Below, one piece after another: positions 37,698 through 46,876 of a stretch of DNA of 64,000 nt. Position 1 is the stretch's first letter; every line of letters starts with the position of its first letter. Source of the DNA: Pseudodesulfovibrio cashew (GTDB lineage: Bacteria; Desulfobacterota; Desulfovibrionia; Desulfovibrionales; Desulfovibrionaceae); NCBI RefSeq assembly GCF_009762795.1, contig NZ_CP046400.1, forward strand, positions 434,001 to 498,000, read 5' to 3'. Below the pieces are notes generated by a model, which worked only from the letters and a program-made list of their open reading frames with translations, did no database searches and was not told where the DNA came from. Both the position numbers and the translations under genes were made by a program.

Positions 37698-38792
37698 ATG
37701 CGAAAATACACTCTCAACGTGCTCATGGCGGCCCTGGCCGTGGTCCTGCTGCTCATGGCCCAGTACCACGTCATCGACAACTACATCCAGGCCGTGGTCA
37801 TGTTCGTGGGCATCAACATCATGATGTCCACCTCCCTGAACCTGGTCAACGGCAACATGGGTGAGTTCACCTGCGGCCACGCGGCTTTCATGTGCGTGGG
37901 CGCCTACGTGGCCTCCATCCTGTCGGTGCTCTGCTTCGGCTCCAAGTTCGGCGATCCCCTGTTCCCCGAGTCCATGGCCATCTTCGTCTTCCCGGTCATC
38001 GTGATCATCGGCGGCATCGTGGCGGCGCTCTCGTCCATCCTCGTGGCCCTGCCCTCGTTCAAGACCCGCGACGACTACCTGGCCATCATCACCATCGCGG
38101 TTAACTACATGGTCATCTCGGCCATCGAAAACATGGACTTCATCGGAGGCTCTCGCGGCTTTCAGGGCATGAAGGACACGGTCTGGGCCATGGTCGACTC
38201 CACTCCGGGCTGGCTTGCGGGAGACAACGACTTCCCGTGGGTCTTCCTGTACGTGGTCCTCTTCACCGGGCTGTCCATCTGGGTCATCCGACGCTTCATC
38301 ACCTCCACCTACGGCAAGGGCGTCAACGCCATCTGTCAGGACGAGGTGGCGGCCGAGATCATGTCGGTTAACACCAACAAGATCAAAACCGTCAACTTCA
38401 TGATCGCGGCGGGCATTGCCGGTTGCGCGGGCGGGCTCTTCGCTCACATCGTCGGCTACGTGAACCCGCAATCCTTCAACATCCTCAAGTCCACCGAGGC
38501 CATGGTCATGGTCTATCTCGGCGGCATGGGCTCACTCTCCGGCGCGGTCATCTCCGCCGTGGTCTTCACCGGCCTGATGGAAGTGCTCCGCTCCCAGGCC
38601 ATCATGGACTTCCTGCTGGCCCCGGCCACTTTCGTCTTCCCCGAGTGGGAGCCGTCGGCGGGCGTCATCAAGTGGGTGATGATCCCCCTGATGCTGGTCC
38701 TGATCATGCAGTTCAGGCCCGAGGGCATCCTGGGCAACAAGGAGTTGTCGGACGTGTTCCCGAAGCTCAAGAAATACTACACGTTCAAATAG
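37698..38792 (+). CDS. livM: Branched-chain amino acid ABC transporter permease LivM
   Basis: The second permease, 364 residues with about ten hydrophobic segments. Typical LivM features are NLVNGNMGEFTCGHAAFMCVGAY near residue 50, the FQGMKDTVW stretch before the periplasmic region, VTSTYGKGVNAICQDEVAAEIMSVNTNKIKTVNFMIAA-like helix connector (residues about 202-236), and MVYLGGMGSLSGAV near 272. It starts 10 bases after livH and continues directly into livG. Confidence 0.95.
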   Translation: MRKYTLNVLMAALAVVLLLMAQYHVIDNYIQAVVMFVGINIMMSTSLNLVNGNMGEFTCGHAAFMCVGAYVASILSVLCFGSKFGDPLFPESMAIFVFPVIVIIGGIVAALSSILVALPSFKTRDDYLAIITIAVNYMVISAIENMDFIGGSRGFQGMKDTVWAMVDSTPGWLAGDNDFPWVFLYVVLFTGLSIWVIRRFITSTYGKGVNAICQDEVAAEIMSVNTNKIKTVNFMIAAGIAGCAGGLFAHIVGYVNPQSFNILKSTEAMVMVYLGGMGSLSGAVISAVVFTGLMEVLRSQAIMDFLLAPATFVFPEWEPSAGVIKWVMIPLMLVLIMQFRPEGILGNKELSDVFPKLKKYYTFK

Positions 38793-38802
38793 GAGGACCG
38801 TC

Positions 38803-39570
38803 ATGTCTTTGCTTAAAATAGACGGTCTGACCCAGCGTTTCGGCGGACTTCAGGCCGTGTCCCAGTTCAGCGTGGAGATGAAGGGCGGCGAGCTCATGGG
38901 GCTGATCGGCCCCAACGGCGCCGGCAAGACCACCATCTTCAATCTCATCTCCGGCTTCTACCAGCCCACCGAGGGAACCATCACCCTGGACGGCACCCCC
39001 ACTGCGGGGCTCAAGCCGCACCAGGTCACTTCCATCGGCGTGGCACGGACCTTCCAGAACATCCGGCTCTGGCACGACATGACCGTGCTGGACAACATCC
39101 GAATCGCCCAGCACTACCGCATGGGCTACTCGGTCTGGGACTCCGTGATCCGCGGCAGGAAATACCGCGAGTGCGAGGCCCGCATCCTGAAGATCGCCGA
39201 GGAACTCCTGGATGCCATGTCCCTGACCGACGTGGCCAAGGAATACCCCAAGAACCTGCCCTACGGTCTTCAGCGCCGGGTGGAGATCGCCCGCGCCATG
39301 TCCATCCAGCCCAAACTGCTGCTGCTCGACGAGCCGGCCGCAGGTCTGAACTCGGCCGACGTGGAGGATCTGATCAAGCTGGTTCACTGGATTCACGACA
39401 ACTTCGACATCACCATCTTCATGATCGAACACCAGATGAAGGTCGTCACCAGCCTGTGCCAGTGGATCAAGGTCATCGACTTCGGGGCCACCATCGCCGA
39501 AGGCACCCCTGAAGACATCCAGTCCAACCCGGCCGTCATCAAGGCCTATCTTGGAGACGACAACATATGA
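38803..39570 (+). CDS. livG: Branched-chain amino acid ABC transporter ATPase LivG
   Basis: A 255-residue ATPase. Walker A GPNGAGKTT near residue 34, the LivG-type insertion with LWHDMTVLDNIRIAQHY, the signature region LPYGLQRRVEIARA near 149 and Walker B LLLLDEPAAGLN near 169. The signature LPYGLQ replaces LSGGQ, as in this subfamily. It starts with AGGAGG ten bases upstream and overlaps livF by four bases (ATGA). Confidence 0.96.
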   Translation: MSLLKIDGLTQRFGGLQAVSQFSVEMKGGELMGLIGPNGAGKTTIFNLISGFYQPTEGTITLDGTPTAGLKPHQVTSIGVARTFQNIRLWHDMTVLDNIRIAQHYRMGYSVWDSVIRGRKYRECEARILKIAEELLDAMSLTDVAKEYPKNLPYGLQRRVEIARAMSIQPKLLLLDEPAAGLNSADVEDLIKLVHWIHDNFDITIFMIEHQMKVVTSLCQWIKVIDFGATIAEGTPEDIQSNPAVIKAYLGDDNI

Positions 39571-40304
39571 GTACTCCCCTTATCGAAATCAAGGACCTGT
39601 ACGTCAAATACGGCAACATCGAGGCCCTGCACGGCATCAACTTCACCGTGGGCGAAGGCGAGATCGTCACGCTCATCGGCGCCAACGGCGCGGGCAAGTC
39701 CACCACCCTCATGTCCATCGCCCAGCTGCCGCCGCCCGAGGCCCCCAAGGTGACCCAGGGCGACATCCTGTTCAGGGGAGAATCCATCCTGGGCATGTCC
39801 CCGGACAAGATCGTCTCCGACCTGCACATCGCCCTGGTACCGGAAGGCCGCCACATCTTCGGCAACCTGACCGTGGAGGAGAACCTCAAGCTCGCCACAT
39901 ACGCCCGCAAGGACACCCAGGCCGACATCGACCGCGACTACAAGCGCGTATACTCGCTCTTCCCGCGCCTGGACGAACGCAAGAAGCAGCGTTCCGAGTC
40001 CCTGTCCGGCGGTGAGCAGCAGATGCTCGCGGTGGGCCGCGCGCTCATGTCCGCCTGCAAGGTGGTCATGCTCGACGAGCCCTCCATGGGCCTGGCCCCG
40101 CTGCTCATGTACGATATGTTCCGCGCCCTCAAGGAACTCAACTCCGAGGGCATGACCATCCTGCTCATCGAGCAGAACGCCAAGCTCGCCCTTGACTTCG
40201 CCCACCGGGGCTACGTCATCGACACCGGCGAGATCGTGGCCGAAGGCCCCTGCGACACCCTCATGGAGGACCCGGAGGTCAAGAAGGCCTACCTGGGCGG
40301 CTAA
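39567..40304 (+). CDS. livF: Branched-chain amino acid ABC transporter ATPase LivF
   Basis: A 245-residue ATPase. Walker A GANGAGKST near residue 39, the LivF hallmark ALVPEGRHIFGNLTVEENL near 92, signature SLSGGEQQMLAVGRAL near 147 and Walker B VVMLDEPSMGLAP near 170. It forms the heterodimeric ATPase with LivG. It overlaps livG and is the last gene of the operon; the stop is followed by a perfect bidirectional terminator. Confidence 0.96.
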   Translation: MSTPLIEIKDLYVKYGNIEALHGINFTVGEGEIVTLIGANGAGKSTTLMSIAQLPPPEAPKVTQGDILFRGESILGMSPDKIVSDLHIALVPEGRHIFGNLTVEENLKLATYARKDTQADIDRDYKRVYSLFPRLDERKKQRSESLSGGEQQMLAVGRALMSACKVVMLDEPSMGLAPLLMYDMFRALKELNSEGMTILLIEQNAKLALDFAHRGYVIDTGEIVAEGPCDTLMEDPEVKKAYLGG

Positions 40305-40322
40305 TCCCCGAAAGACAACAAT

Positions 40323-40360
40323 AAAAACGGCGCACCATGAAATCATGGTGCGCCGTTTTT
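40323..40360. terminator. Bidirectional terminator between livF and the cyclophilin gene
   Basis: A perfect 18-bp inverted repeat (AAAAACGGCGCACCATGA and its complement) with a two-base spacer; U-tracts form in both directions. Confidence 0.95.
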
Positions 40361-40403
40361 ATTGTTTTATCCGTCGGGTTGAGGGAAACCCTCTATTCCA
40401 GGG

Positions 40404-40901
40404 TTAGCCCTCGACCACGTAGGCCTTGTTGATGAAGACCGGCTCCAGGGGAACGTCGTCGTGGAAGCCGTGCCGTCCGGTGGCAACGGTCTTGATCTCG
40501 TCGACCACTTCCGTGCCTTCGACCACCTTGCCGAACACGGCGTAGCCCCAACCCTGCGGGGTCTCGGATGAGAAGTTGAGGAAGCCGTTGTCCTTGACGT
40601 TGATGAAGAACTGGGAGGACGCGGAGTGCGGGTCCATGGTCCGGGCCATGGCCAGGGTGTAGCAGTCGTTCTTCAGGCCGTTGTTGGCCTCGTTCTCGAT
40701 GGGAGCGCGGGTGGCCTTTTCCTTCATGTCCTTGTCCATGCCGCCGCCCTGCACCATGAAGCCGTTGATGACACGGTGGAAAATCAGGCCGTCATAGAAG
40801 CCGTCTTCCACGTACTGCTGGAAGTTGGCCGCGCTTTTGGGGGCCTTGTCGAAGTCGAGTTCGATAACGATATCGCCCATGCTGGTTTCCATCTTGATCA
40901 T
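40404..40901 (-). CDS. ppiB: Cyclophilin-type peptidyl-prolyl cis-trans isomerase
   Basis: A 165-residue cytoplasmic cyclophilin with no signal peptide. It has the catalytic [13 protein letters not shown] (arginine near residue 43), [16 protein letters not shown] near 93 and [11 protein letters not shown] near 120. These enzymes speed up proline isomerisation during folding. The ATG is preceded by AAAGGAG on the minus strand. It is monocistronic and convergent with livF. Confidence 0.95.
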   Translation of the reverse strand: MIKMETSMGDIVIELDFDKAPKSAANFQQYVEDGFYDGLIFHRVINGFMVQGGGMDKDMKEKATRAPIENEANNGLKNDCYTLAMARTMDPHSASSQFFINVKDNGFLNFSSETPQGWGYAVFGKVVEGTEVVDEIKTVATGRHGFHDDVPLEPVFINKAYVVEG

Positions 40902-41028
40902 TGTGTATCTCCTTTGTTCCGGGGGACCCGGTGTAGTCTTGTTGGGACTCCCGGTGTATCAGAGGGCGGGCCCGGTGGCAAATGGCGCGGTTTACCTCGG
41001 GGTGCCGAATGGGCTATGCTCATCCCCC

Positions 41029-43038
41029 ATGAATGCCCGCAATATCTTCCTCAAGGCAGCCCGGCTTCACCAGACCGGGGGGGCCGCCCAGGCAGTGCCC
41101 CTCTACCGTGCCGCCCTCAAGCTCGACCCGGCTCTGGGCGACGCGGCCCTGTATCTCGGCCTGGCCCTTAGGCAGAACGGCGAAACCGAGAACGCAATCG
41201 CGGCCTTCCGGGACGCGGTACGGTTGCTGCCCGGCGACGCTGACGCACTCAACGGCCTCGGAGCCGCACTGCTCGACCAGGGCGAGACTGCACAGGCCGA
41301 GGAGTGCCACCGACAGGTGCTGGCCCTGCAGCCGCACAATGCGGAAGCCATGGCAGGCCTGGGCAACGCGCACCTTGCCCAAGGGAAAACCGACGCGGCC
41401 ATCCTCCGTTTTGAAGCGGCCCTGGCCCTCAATCCCGACTCACCCGAGGTGCTTGGCAATCTCGGGGTGGCCCTCAAGGTAGCCGGACACCCCGGTCAGG
41501 CCGTGTCCCGATTCGAGGCGGCGCTGGCCCTGGCTCCCGGCGACGCCGACACCCTGTATAATCTCGGCAACGCATGGCAGGTCCTGGGCGACATGCGCAA
41601 GGCCTTGGCATGTTACCGGGCCGCCCAAAGCGCCGCCCCCGAGGCCGTAGCGCCCCGATGGGGGGCCTGCTTTGCTCATTTGGACGTGCTCTATGACACG
41701 GAAGAGGATATCGCCCGCGCCCGTGCCGCCTACGCGAACGCATTGGGCAAGCTGGATGCCTTCCTTTCGGAGGATTCTCCTGCCCTGCTCCGCGAGGCCG
41801 CCGCGTCCGTGGGGGCGAACCAGCCCTTCTACCTCACCTACCAGGGTGGCAATGACCGAGAACTGCAAGCCGTGTACGGCAACATGGTCCACCGGATCAT
41901 GGGCGCCGCCTTTCCCGAATTCGGCTCGCCGCAGTTCGCGCCCCGCACGCGGAACAAAATCCGCGTAGGCATCGCCACCGGCTTCCTGCACGAACATTCC
42001 GTCTGGAAAATCCCGACCCGGGGCTGGGTGCGCCACCTGGACCGAGACCGCTTCGAGGTCTTCGGTTACTACACCGGACACAAGCACGACCATTGCACGG
42101 AAGAGGCATACCGACTCTTCGACAAGGTGACCCACGAACCCAACCGGTTCGAGGCCTTGTGCCGGGCCATGTTCGACGACGAACTGGATGTCCTTATCTA
42201 CCCCGACGTCGGCATGGACCCCACCTGCGCAAGGCTGGCCGGATTACGACTGGCTCCGATTCAGTGCGTCTCGCTTGGGCACCCCATGACCACGGGGCTG
42301 CCGACCATGGACTACTATCTCTCCAGCGAGCTGATGGAACCCAAGGATGGCCAGGAAGCCTACACCGAAAACCTGGTCCGGCTGCCCAATCTCTCGGTCC
42401 ACTACAAGCCCCTGCGACAAGGGCCGCCCGCCTACGGCAGGGACCATTTCGGCCTGCCAGAAGAAGCCCTGCTCTACTTCTGTCCGCAGTCGCTCTACAA
42501 GTACCTGCCCCAGTACGACGTGCTCTTCCCTCGCATCGCCCGGCAAATCCCGGAGGCCCGGTTCGTGTTCCTGCGAAACGCCCAGGCCGAAAAACTCAAC
42601 CGCCGCTTCCTGGACCGCGTCCACCGCGCCTTCGAGGTGCACGGCCTGCACGGACAGGACCACGTGATCATGCTGCCGCGCCAGCCGCCGGACGCATACC
42701 ACGCCCTCAACTGTCTCTGCGACGTCTTCCTGGACTCAATCGAGTGGTCGGGATTCAACACGGCCATGGAGGCAGCCTCCGCAGGCCTCCCCCTGGCGAT
42801 CCACCCCAAGGGGCACATGCGCGGCAGGCACTCCCTTGCGGTAGCGGCCAGGCTCGGCCTGACCGAAGTCGTGGCGGAAACCTTTGATGAATACGTAGAG
42901 CTGGCTGTCAGGCTGGGGAGAGATAACGCCTTCCGCCAGTCCGTGCGGGAACGGGTTGAAGCGGGGGGGGAAAGACTCTTTGGGGACATGGCCGCCATAC
43001 GCGGCCTGGAGGAATTTATTCTGCGGGTGGTGCGCTGA
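41029..43038 (+). CDS. TPR protein with GT41 (OGT/SPINDLY-like) glycosyltransferase domain
   Basis: About 669 residues from the ATG at 41029; the longer in-frame ORF start lies over the cyclophilin gene and is rejected. Residues 1 to about 205 are six TPR units. The C-terminal 380 residues match the OGT-type GT41 domain: HEHSVWKIPTRGW near residue 326, YYTGHKHDH, LYFCPQSLYKYLPQYDVLFP near 483, RFVFLRN and DVFLDSIEWSGFNTAMEAASAGLP near 565. In eukaryotes such proteins attach GlcNAc to serine or threonine; bacterial members glycosylate flagellins or adhesins. There is no good ribosome site before the ATG. Confidence 0.85.
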   Translation: MNARNIFLKAARLHQTGGAAQAVPLYRAALKLDPALGDAALYLGLALRQNGETENAIAAFRDAVRLLPGDADALNGLGAALLDQGETAQAEECHRQVLALQPHNAEAMAGLGNAHLAQGKTDAAILRFEAALALNPDSPEVLGNLGVALKVAGHPGQAVSRFEAALALAPGDADTLYNLGNAWQVLGDMRKALACYRAAQSAAPEAVAPRWGACFAHLDVLYDTEEDIARARAAYANALGKLDAFLSEDSPALLREAAASVGANQPFYLTYQGGNDRELQAVYGNMVHRIMGAAFPEFGSPQFAPRTRNKIRVGIATGFLHEHSVWKIPTRGWVRHLDRDRFEVFGYYTGHKHDHCTEEAYRLFDKVTHEPNRFEALCRAMFDDELDVLIYPDVGMDPTCARLAGLRLAPIQCVSLGHPMTTGLPTMDYYLSSELMEPKDGQEAYTENLVRLPNLSVHYKPLRQGPPAYGRDHFGLPEEALLYFCPQSLYKYLPQYDVLFPRIARQIPEARFVFLRNAQAEKLNRRFLDRVHRAFEVHGLHGQDHVIMLPRQPPDAYHALNCLCDVFLDSIEWSGFNTAMEAASAGLPLAIHPKGHMRGRHSLAVAARLGLTEVVAETFDEYVELAVRLGRDNAFRQSVRERVEAGGERLFGDMAAIRGLEEFILRVVR

Positions 43039-43396
43039 CTGCGCCGGAGGTGGCGTTCACCTCGGCGCGCACGGCGGCTGTGCCGTTATCCGCCGCCGGG
43101 GAGTCGGTCTGAACTTCGGGCGAGGCTGCCAGACCAGCGAGCGGATTTTCCGCTGCGGACACGCCGCCCTCCGCGGAGACGGAGAGCGGCGAGCCGAGCT
43201 TCATTACGTTTTTTTCGGTAACCAGGTTCACCTGGCTTTGGGCGATTTCCTCCTGCCGGGCCGCGCGTGGGTTGTCCGGCTGAAAGTGAACGGGAGCGGG
43301 CCTGTCCAGAAATCCCGTGACCAGATAGGCCAGGGCTATCCCCGCCAAAACGGGCTTGAGCAGCCGGATGACGGTCGACAGACGCCCCGAGGCCAT
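43016..43396 (-). CDS. Small membrane-anchored protein of unknown function
   Basis: A 126-residue protein with a single N-terminal hydrophobic segment (residues about 10-28, VIRLLKPVLAGIALAYLVTGF) and a mostly hydrophilic, alanine- and proline-rich tail that looks disordered. The ATG at 43396 lies a few bases after the stop of the aminotransferase gene, with AAGGGG upstream, so the three genes STT3, aminotransferase and this one form an operon. Its end overlaps the convergent GT41 gene by 23 bases. I do not recognise a family. Confidence 0.6.
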   Translation of the reverse strand: MASGRLSTVIRLLKPVLAGIALAYLVTGFLDRPAPVHFQPDNPRAARQEEIAQSQVNLVTEKNVMKLGSPLSVSAEGGVSAAENPLAGLAASPEVQTDSPAADNGTAAVRAEVNATSGAVSAPPAE

Positions 43397-43400
43397 GCCT

Positions 43401-44531
43401 CTACCCCTTCAGGACCTTGGCGATGGTTTCCTGGTCTTCGGCCGCAAGGTACGGATACATGGGCAGGCTGAAGATGCGGGAACCGATCTCCTCGCTGACC
43501 GGGAAATCGCCGGCGGCGTTACCCAGATAGGCGAAGGCCGTCTGCAGGTGCAGCGGCTTGGGATAATAGATGACCGAAGGGATGCCGGCCTCCTTGAGCT
43601 TGCCCATGAGCTCCTCCCGGTGCTCGCTGTTGCGGGCCAGGAGGGAATACTGGGCCCAGGCCGAAGTGTTGCCCTCGGGCACGGAGGGCGTGATCAGGCC
43701 GTCGATGCCGGAAAGCAGCTCGTCGTAGCGATCGGCCACGGCCTGCCGCAATTCGAGCTCCTCCGGGAAGATGGAGAACTTGGCCAGGAGCACGGCGGCC
43801 TGCATTGAGTCGATGCGGCCGTTGATGCCCATACGCACGTTCTCGTAACGGTCGTCGCCCATGCCGTGGACCCGGATGGAGACCAGCAGCTTATGCAGCT
43901 CGTCGTTGTCGGCGAAGACCATGCCGCCGTCGCCGTAACAACCCAGCGGCTTGGCCGGGAAGAACGAGGTGCAGGCCACGTCGCCGATGGAGCAAACAGG
44001 ACGACCCTTGTAGGTGGCTCCGAAGGACTGGGCCGCGTCCACGATGAGGAACAGGCCGTTGTTGAGCGCCAGGGGCTCGATACGATCGTAGTCGGCGGGC
44101 TGGCCGAACAGGTCGACCGCGATGATGCCCTTGGGCGTCAGGTCCTTGCGAGTGTCCTTGATCTCGCCGATCTTGCGGCGCAGGTCGTCGGGATCAATGT
44201 TGAAGGTCACGGGATCGATGTCCACGAACACCGGGGTCGCACCGGTCAGGGCGATGGTTTCGGCAGTGGCCATGAAGGTGAACGGAGTGGTGAAAACCGC
44301 GTCGCCCGGGCCTGCGCCCAAGGCCATCAGGGCCATGATCAGGGCGTCGGTACCGGATGCGCAGCCCACGCCGTGCTTCACCTTGGAGAATTCGGCAAGC
44401 TGCTTTTCCAGCTCGGTGATCTCCGGACCCATAACGTACGCGCCATGGTTCAGGACGCCTTCGATGCCGCTCTTGACGGCTTCGTCTACGCGCTTGTACT
44501 GCGCTTTCAGGTCGATAAAGGGAATACCCAT
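43401..44531 (-). CDS. DegT/DnrJ/EryC1-family sugar aminotransferase
   Basis: A 376-residue PLP-dependent aminotransferase. Motifs: GCASGTDALIMALMALG near residue 56, FTFMATAETIALTGATPVFVDID near 82, the aspartate in FLIVDAAQSFGATY near 160, and the PLP lysine in TSFFPAKPLGCYGDGG near 188. It most resembles the group making amino sugars for surface glycans (WbpE/PglE type), where a keto-sugar nucleotide is aminated with glutamate. It sits between an oligosaccharyltransferase gene and a small membrane protein gene in an apparent operon. Confidence 0.93.
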   Translation of the reverse strand: MGIPFIDLKAQYKRVDEAVKSGIEGVLNHGAYVMGPEITELEKQLAEFSKVKHGVGCASGTDALIMALMALGAGPGDAVFTTPFTFMATAETIALTGATPVFVDIDPVTFNIDPDDLRRKIGEIKDTRKDLTPKGIIAVDLFGQPADYDRIEPLALNNGLFLIVDAAQSFGATYKGRPVCSIGDVACTSFFPAKPLGCYGDGGMVFADNDELHKLLVSIRVHGMGDDRYENVRMGINGRIDSMQAAVLLAKFSIFPEELELRQAVADRYDELLSGIDGLITPSVPEGNTSAWAQYSLLARNSEHREELMGKLKEAGIPSVIYYPKPLHLQTAFAYLGNAAGDFPVSEEIGSRIFSLPMYPYLAAEDQETIAKVLKG

Positions 44532-44554
44532 AATACTAATCTCTCTGTTGGATT

Positions 44555-46837
44555 TTATTGTCGCACTTCATAGATGCGTGCAAAGGGAAGCTTGTCCACT
44601 ACAAGCTTGAAATACTGTGCGATCTCCGGATCTTCGGGATCGCCTGTCAGCAGCCGGACCAACATGCTCCGGTCGGCAGTTCGGTCCAGCAGGGCGCTCT
44701 GCCGCGAGACCCGGTTGATGACCAGGTGCCGCCGGTTGGGCAGCAGGCGCGGAGAGAGCGAGTTGATATAGTAGGTGCGCTTCTCTGCGCTCCCCGTGTC
44801 GAGCACGGTGATGTCCTTGACCAGTCCGCCCCCGCCTCCGCGGGTCATGACTGCGCCCTTGTCCAGGTTGAATCCGAGACGCCCGGGCTGATAGAAGCTG
44901 ATGTCGGCCTTGTCCGTCTCCCCGGTCTCCAGATTCCAGTTGCCGTAGAAGGAAATCCACTCGATCAGATCGACGTCCTTCCAGGTCACCACGACGTATT
45001 GGGGGGGGGCCGACGGCAGATCCTTTCGCTCCAGCTGGGCCGCGATGGTCTTGTTGACCTGATTGCGGGGCAAGCGGTCCCACTCCATGTCCGGCTGCAG
45101 GCCAAACCACTTGCTTTCGTTGTAGGGGAAGTGCGCGCAGTAGCGCATCATCCCGCTGGCCTTGGCTGGAGAATCGACACTCAGGCTGTAGGCCACGGGG
45201 TACACATTTCGCCCGGCATGCCGTCCGCCGTCGGCAACCGTCTTCCGCTGACTGAAATATTGAATTGCGTACCCCCAGTCCCACCAGGACCAGACCCTGG
45301 CGTCTTCCGGGGCCGTCTCTCCCAGTTCGACCAAAGCCTCGGCATGCGCCTTGGCAATGACAGGCGTGATGGGGATGGCAGAGTATTTTCCATAACAATA
45401 GAAAAGCAACGCACCCGCAAGGACGACTTGAAGCCCGGCGCTGGCTAATTTACCCTTTCCGTACCGATCGGTTGCGAGCGAGACCAGCCAGGAGAGTACG
45501 ACGGACAGGCAGACCATCAGAGCGGCCCCGCCGAACATGGAGAACCTTGCGCCCATTTTGACGGCCAGCAACTGGATGGCGATCAAGGGCAGAAGAAGCA
45601 GGGCAACAGGCCGAAACACCAACACGGCCACAAAGCTCGCCAGAGCCAACCATCCCATCCAGGCAAAATACGCTCCCCGCTCCAAAATATCCGAGATGGG
45701 CATAAGCCGCGACTCAATGATGCTTTGCACGATGGAGGGATAAATAGGTCCGGTCGCTTCCTTCTGCGCAACACCACTGACGCCAGACTGGTACAAGTAC
45801 TCGCCCAGCTTGGCCAGCATTGAGGAGAAGATGGACAGATTGCTTCCCAAGAGGATGCCCAAGGCAATAGCTGCCACCACCAGCCAAGCTGCCCACGGGC
45901 GCAGGACTTGCTGAGGGATTCGCTTGTGTGCCTGCTGCAGTGCCAGGGTCAGGCACAAGGCGAACACCATATAGAAATAACTAGGATGGACGCCGCTTTT
46001 CCACAAGGGGATGAGGGATATCGGCCAGACCTTAATTGCGTTGCTTAGCGAACCCGGCAACGCGGTCAACACCATGACCACGAGCCCCCATCCCACGCAG
46101 GCCCGCCTCTCCTTCGGCGTCAAGACCAGGAGCAGTCCGGCCGTCAAAGCCAGGACCATTATATGCATTCTGGCCACGTCTATATGCCAGATACCGCCGA
46201 AACGGATAATCAGGCCGATGCCGAAGGCGAACCACAGGGAAGTCCCGAAACCGATCCTCGCTTCTGCGTCGCTTTCCTGGCGGAACCAGCCCGTCCGGAT
46301 GTTAAGAGACGCCCAATAGGCCAAAAACCAGGTGACCAGCATGGGGGCCAACAGGGTAAACACGTCCGTATCGAAATAACCGAGACGAGAACGGTAAAAA
46401 AAGCCCGGTGTCAAGGCGCCGACAAGGCCCGCAAAGATACCCGCTGATCGGCCGCCCAACAGCCAGCCCCAGAAGCAGGCCACGACACCGACCAACGACG
46501 AGATCACCGCAGGAGCCCAAAAGCCGACCGCGCCCAGGCCAACCCCAAAAACCTCATGGAGCCATTTCGCCAGGACGGCAAGGGGGTACCCACTCACCGT
46601 TCCCACTCCCTTTGCCTTCGCCAGCCAGAAGTAGGCGTCGTGCGTGGACAGGATTCGCTCGCCAGCCACCCAGAGTTCGGGGTGGTCCCAACGCGAGGCA
46701 AAGCTCATGCGAAAGGCCAGGACAACGGCATATATGGCGAGGCTGTACAGGGCGACCCAGCGCCAGTCATCTTTCAAGGACGGCATCCCGCCCACTGCAT
46801 CAACTGCCCGCTGGTACGTATTCTTCAAGGCTTCCAT
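44555..46837 (-). CDS. STT3/PglB-type oligosaccharyltransferase
   Basis: A 760-residue membrane protein with about thirteen N-terminal hydrophobic segments and a C-terminal periplasmic domain. The signature is WWDWG near residue 517, the bacterial and archaeal WWDYG acceptor-binding motif with Trp for Tyr; it is followed by DGGRH. The metal-binding DTDVF lies near residue 154 in RSRLGYFDTDVF, equivalent to the DTD of Campylobacter PglB, and HDAYFW near 70 is the first acidic motif. This enzyme should transfer a lipid-linked glycan to asparagine of exported proteins. Desulfovibrio PglB relatives are known. The gene opens an operon with the aminotransferase gene 23 bases downstream. Confidence 0.9.
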   Translation of the reverse strand: MEALKNTYQRAVDAVGGMPSLKDDWRWVALYSLAIYAVVLAFRMSFASRWDHPELWVAGERILSTHDAYFWLAKAKGVGTVSGYPLAVLAKWLHEVFGVGLGAVGFWAPAVISSLVGVVACFWGWLLGGRSAGIFAGLVGALTPGFFYRSRLGYFDTDVFTLLAPMLVTWFLAYWASLNIRTGWFRQESDAEARIGFGTSLWFAFGIGLIIRFGGIWHIDVARMHIMVLALTAGLLLVLTPKERRACVGWGLVVMVLTALPGSLSNAIKVWPISLIPLWKSGVHPSYFYMVFALCLTLALQQAHKRIPQQVLRPWAAWLVVAAIALGILLGSNLSIFSSMLAKLGEYLYQSGVSGVAQKEATGPIYPSIVQSIIESRLMPISDILERGAYFAWMGWLALASFVAVLVFRPVALLLLPLIAIQLLAVKMGARFSMFGGAALMVCLSVVLSWLVSLATDRYGKGKLASAGLQVVLAGALLFYCYGKYSAIPITPVIAKAHAEALVELGETAPEDARVWSWWDWGYAIQYFSQRKTVADGGRHAGRNVYPVAYSLSVDSPAKASGMMRYCAHFPYNESKWFGLQPDMEWDRLPRNQVNKTIAAQLERKDLPSAPPQYVVVTWKDVDLIEWISFYGNWNLETGETDKADISFYQPGRLGFNLDKGAVMTRGGGGGLVKDITVLDTGSAEKRTYYINSLSPRLLPNRRHLVINRVSRQSALLDRTADRSMLVRLLTGDPEDPEIAQYFKLVVDKLPFARIYEVRQ

Positions 46838-46876
46838 CTAGCTCTCTGTGCTCAGTTTCGATTACAGGTCCTGGCC

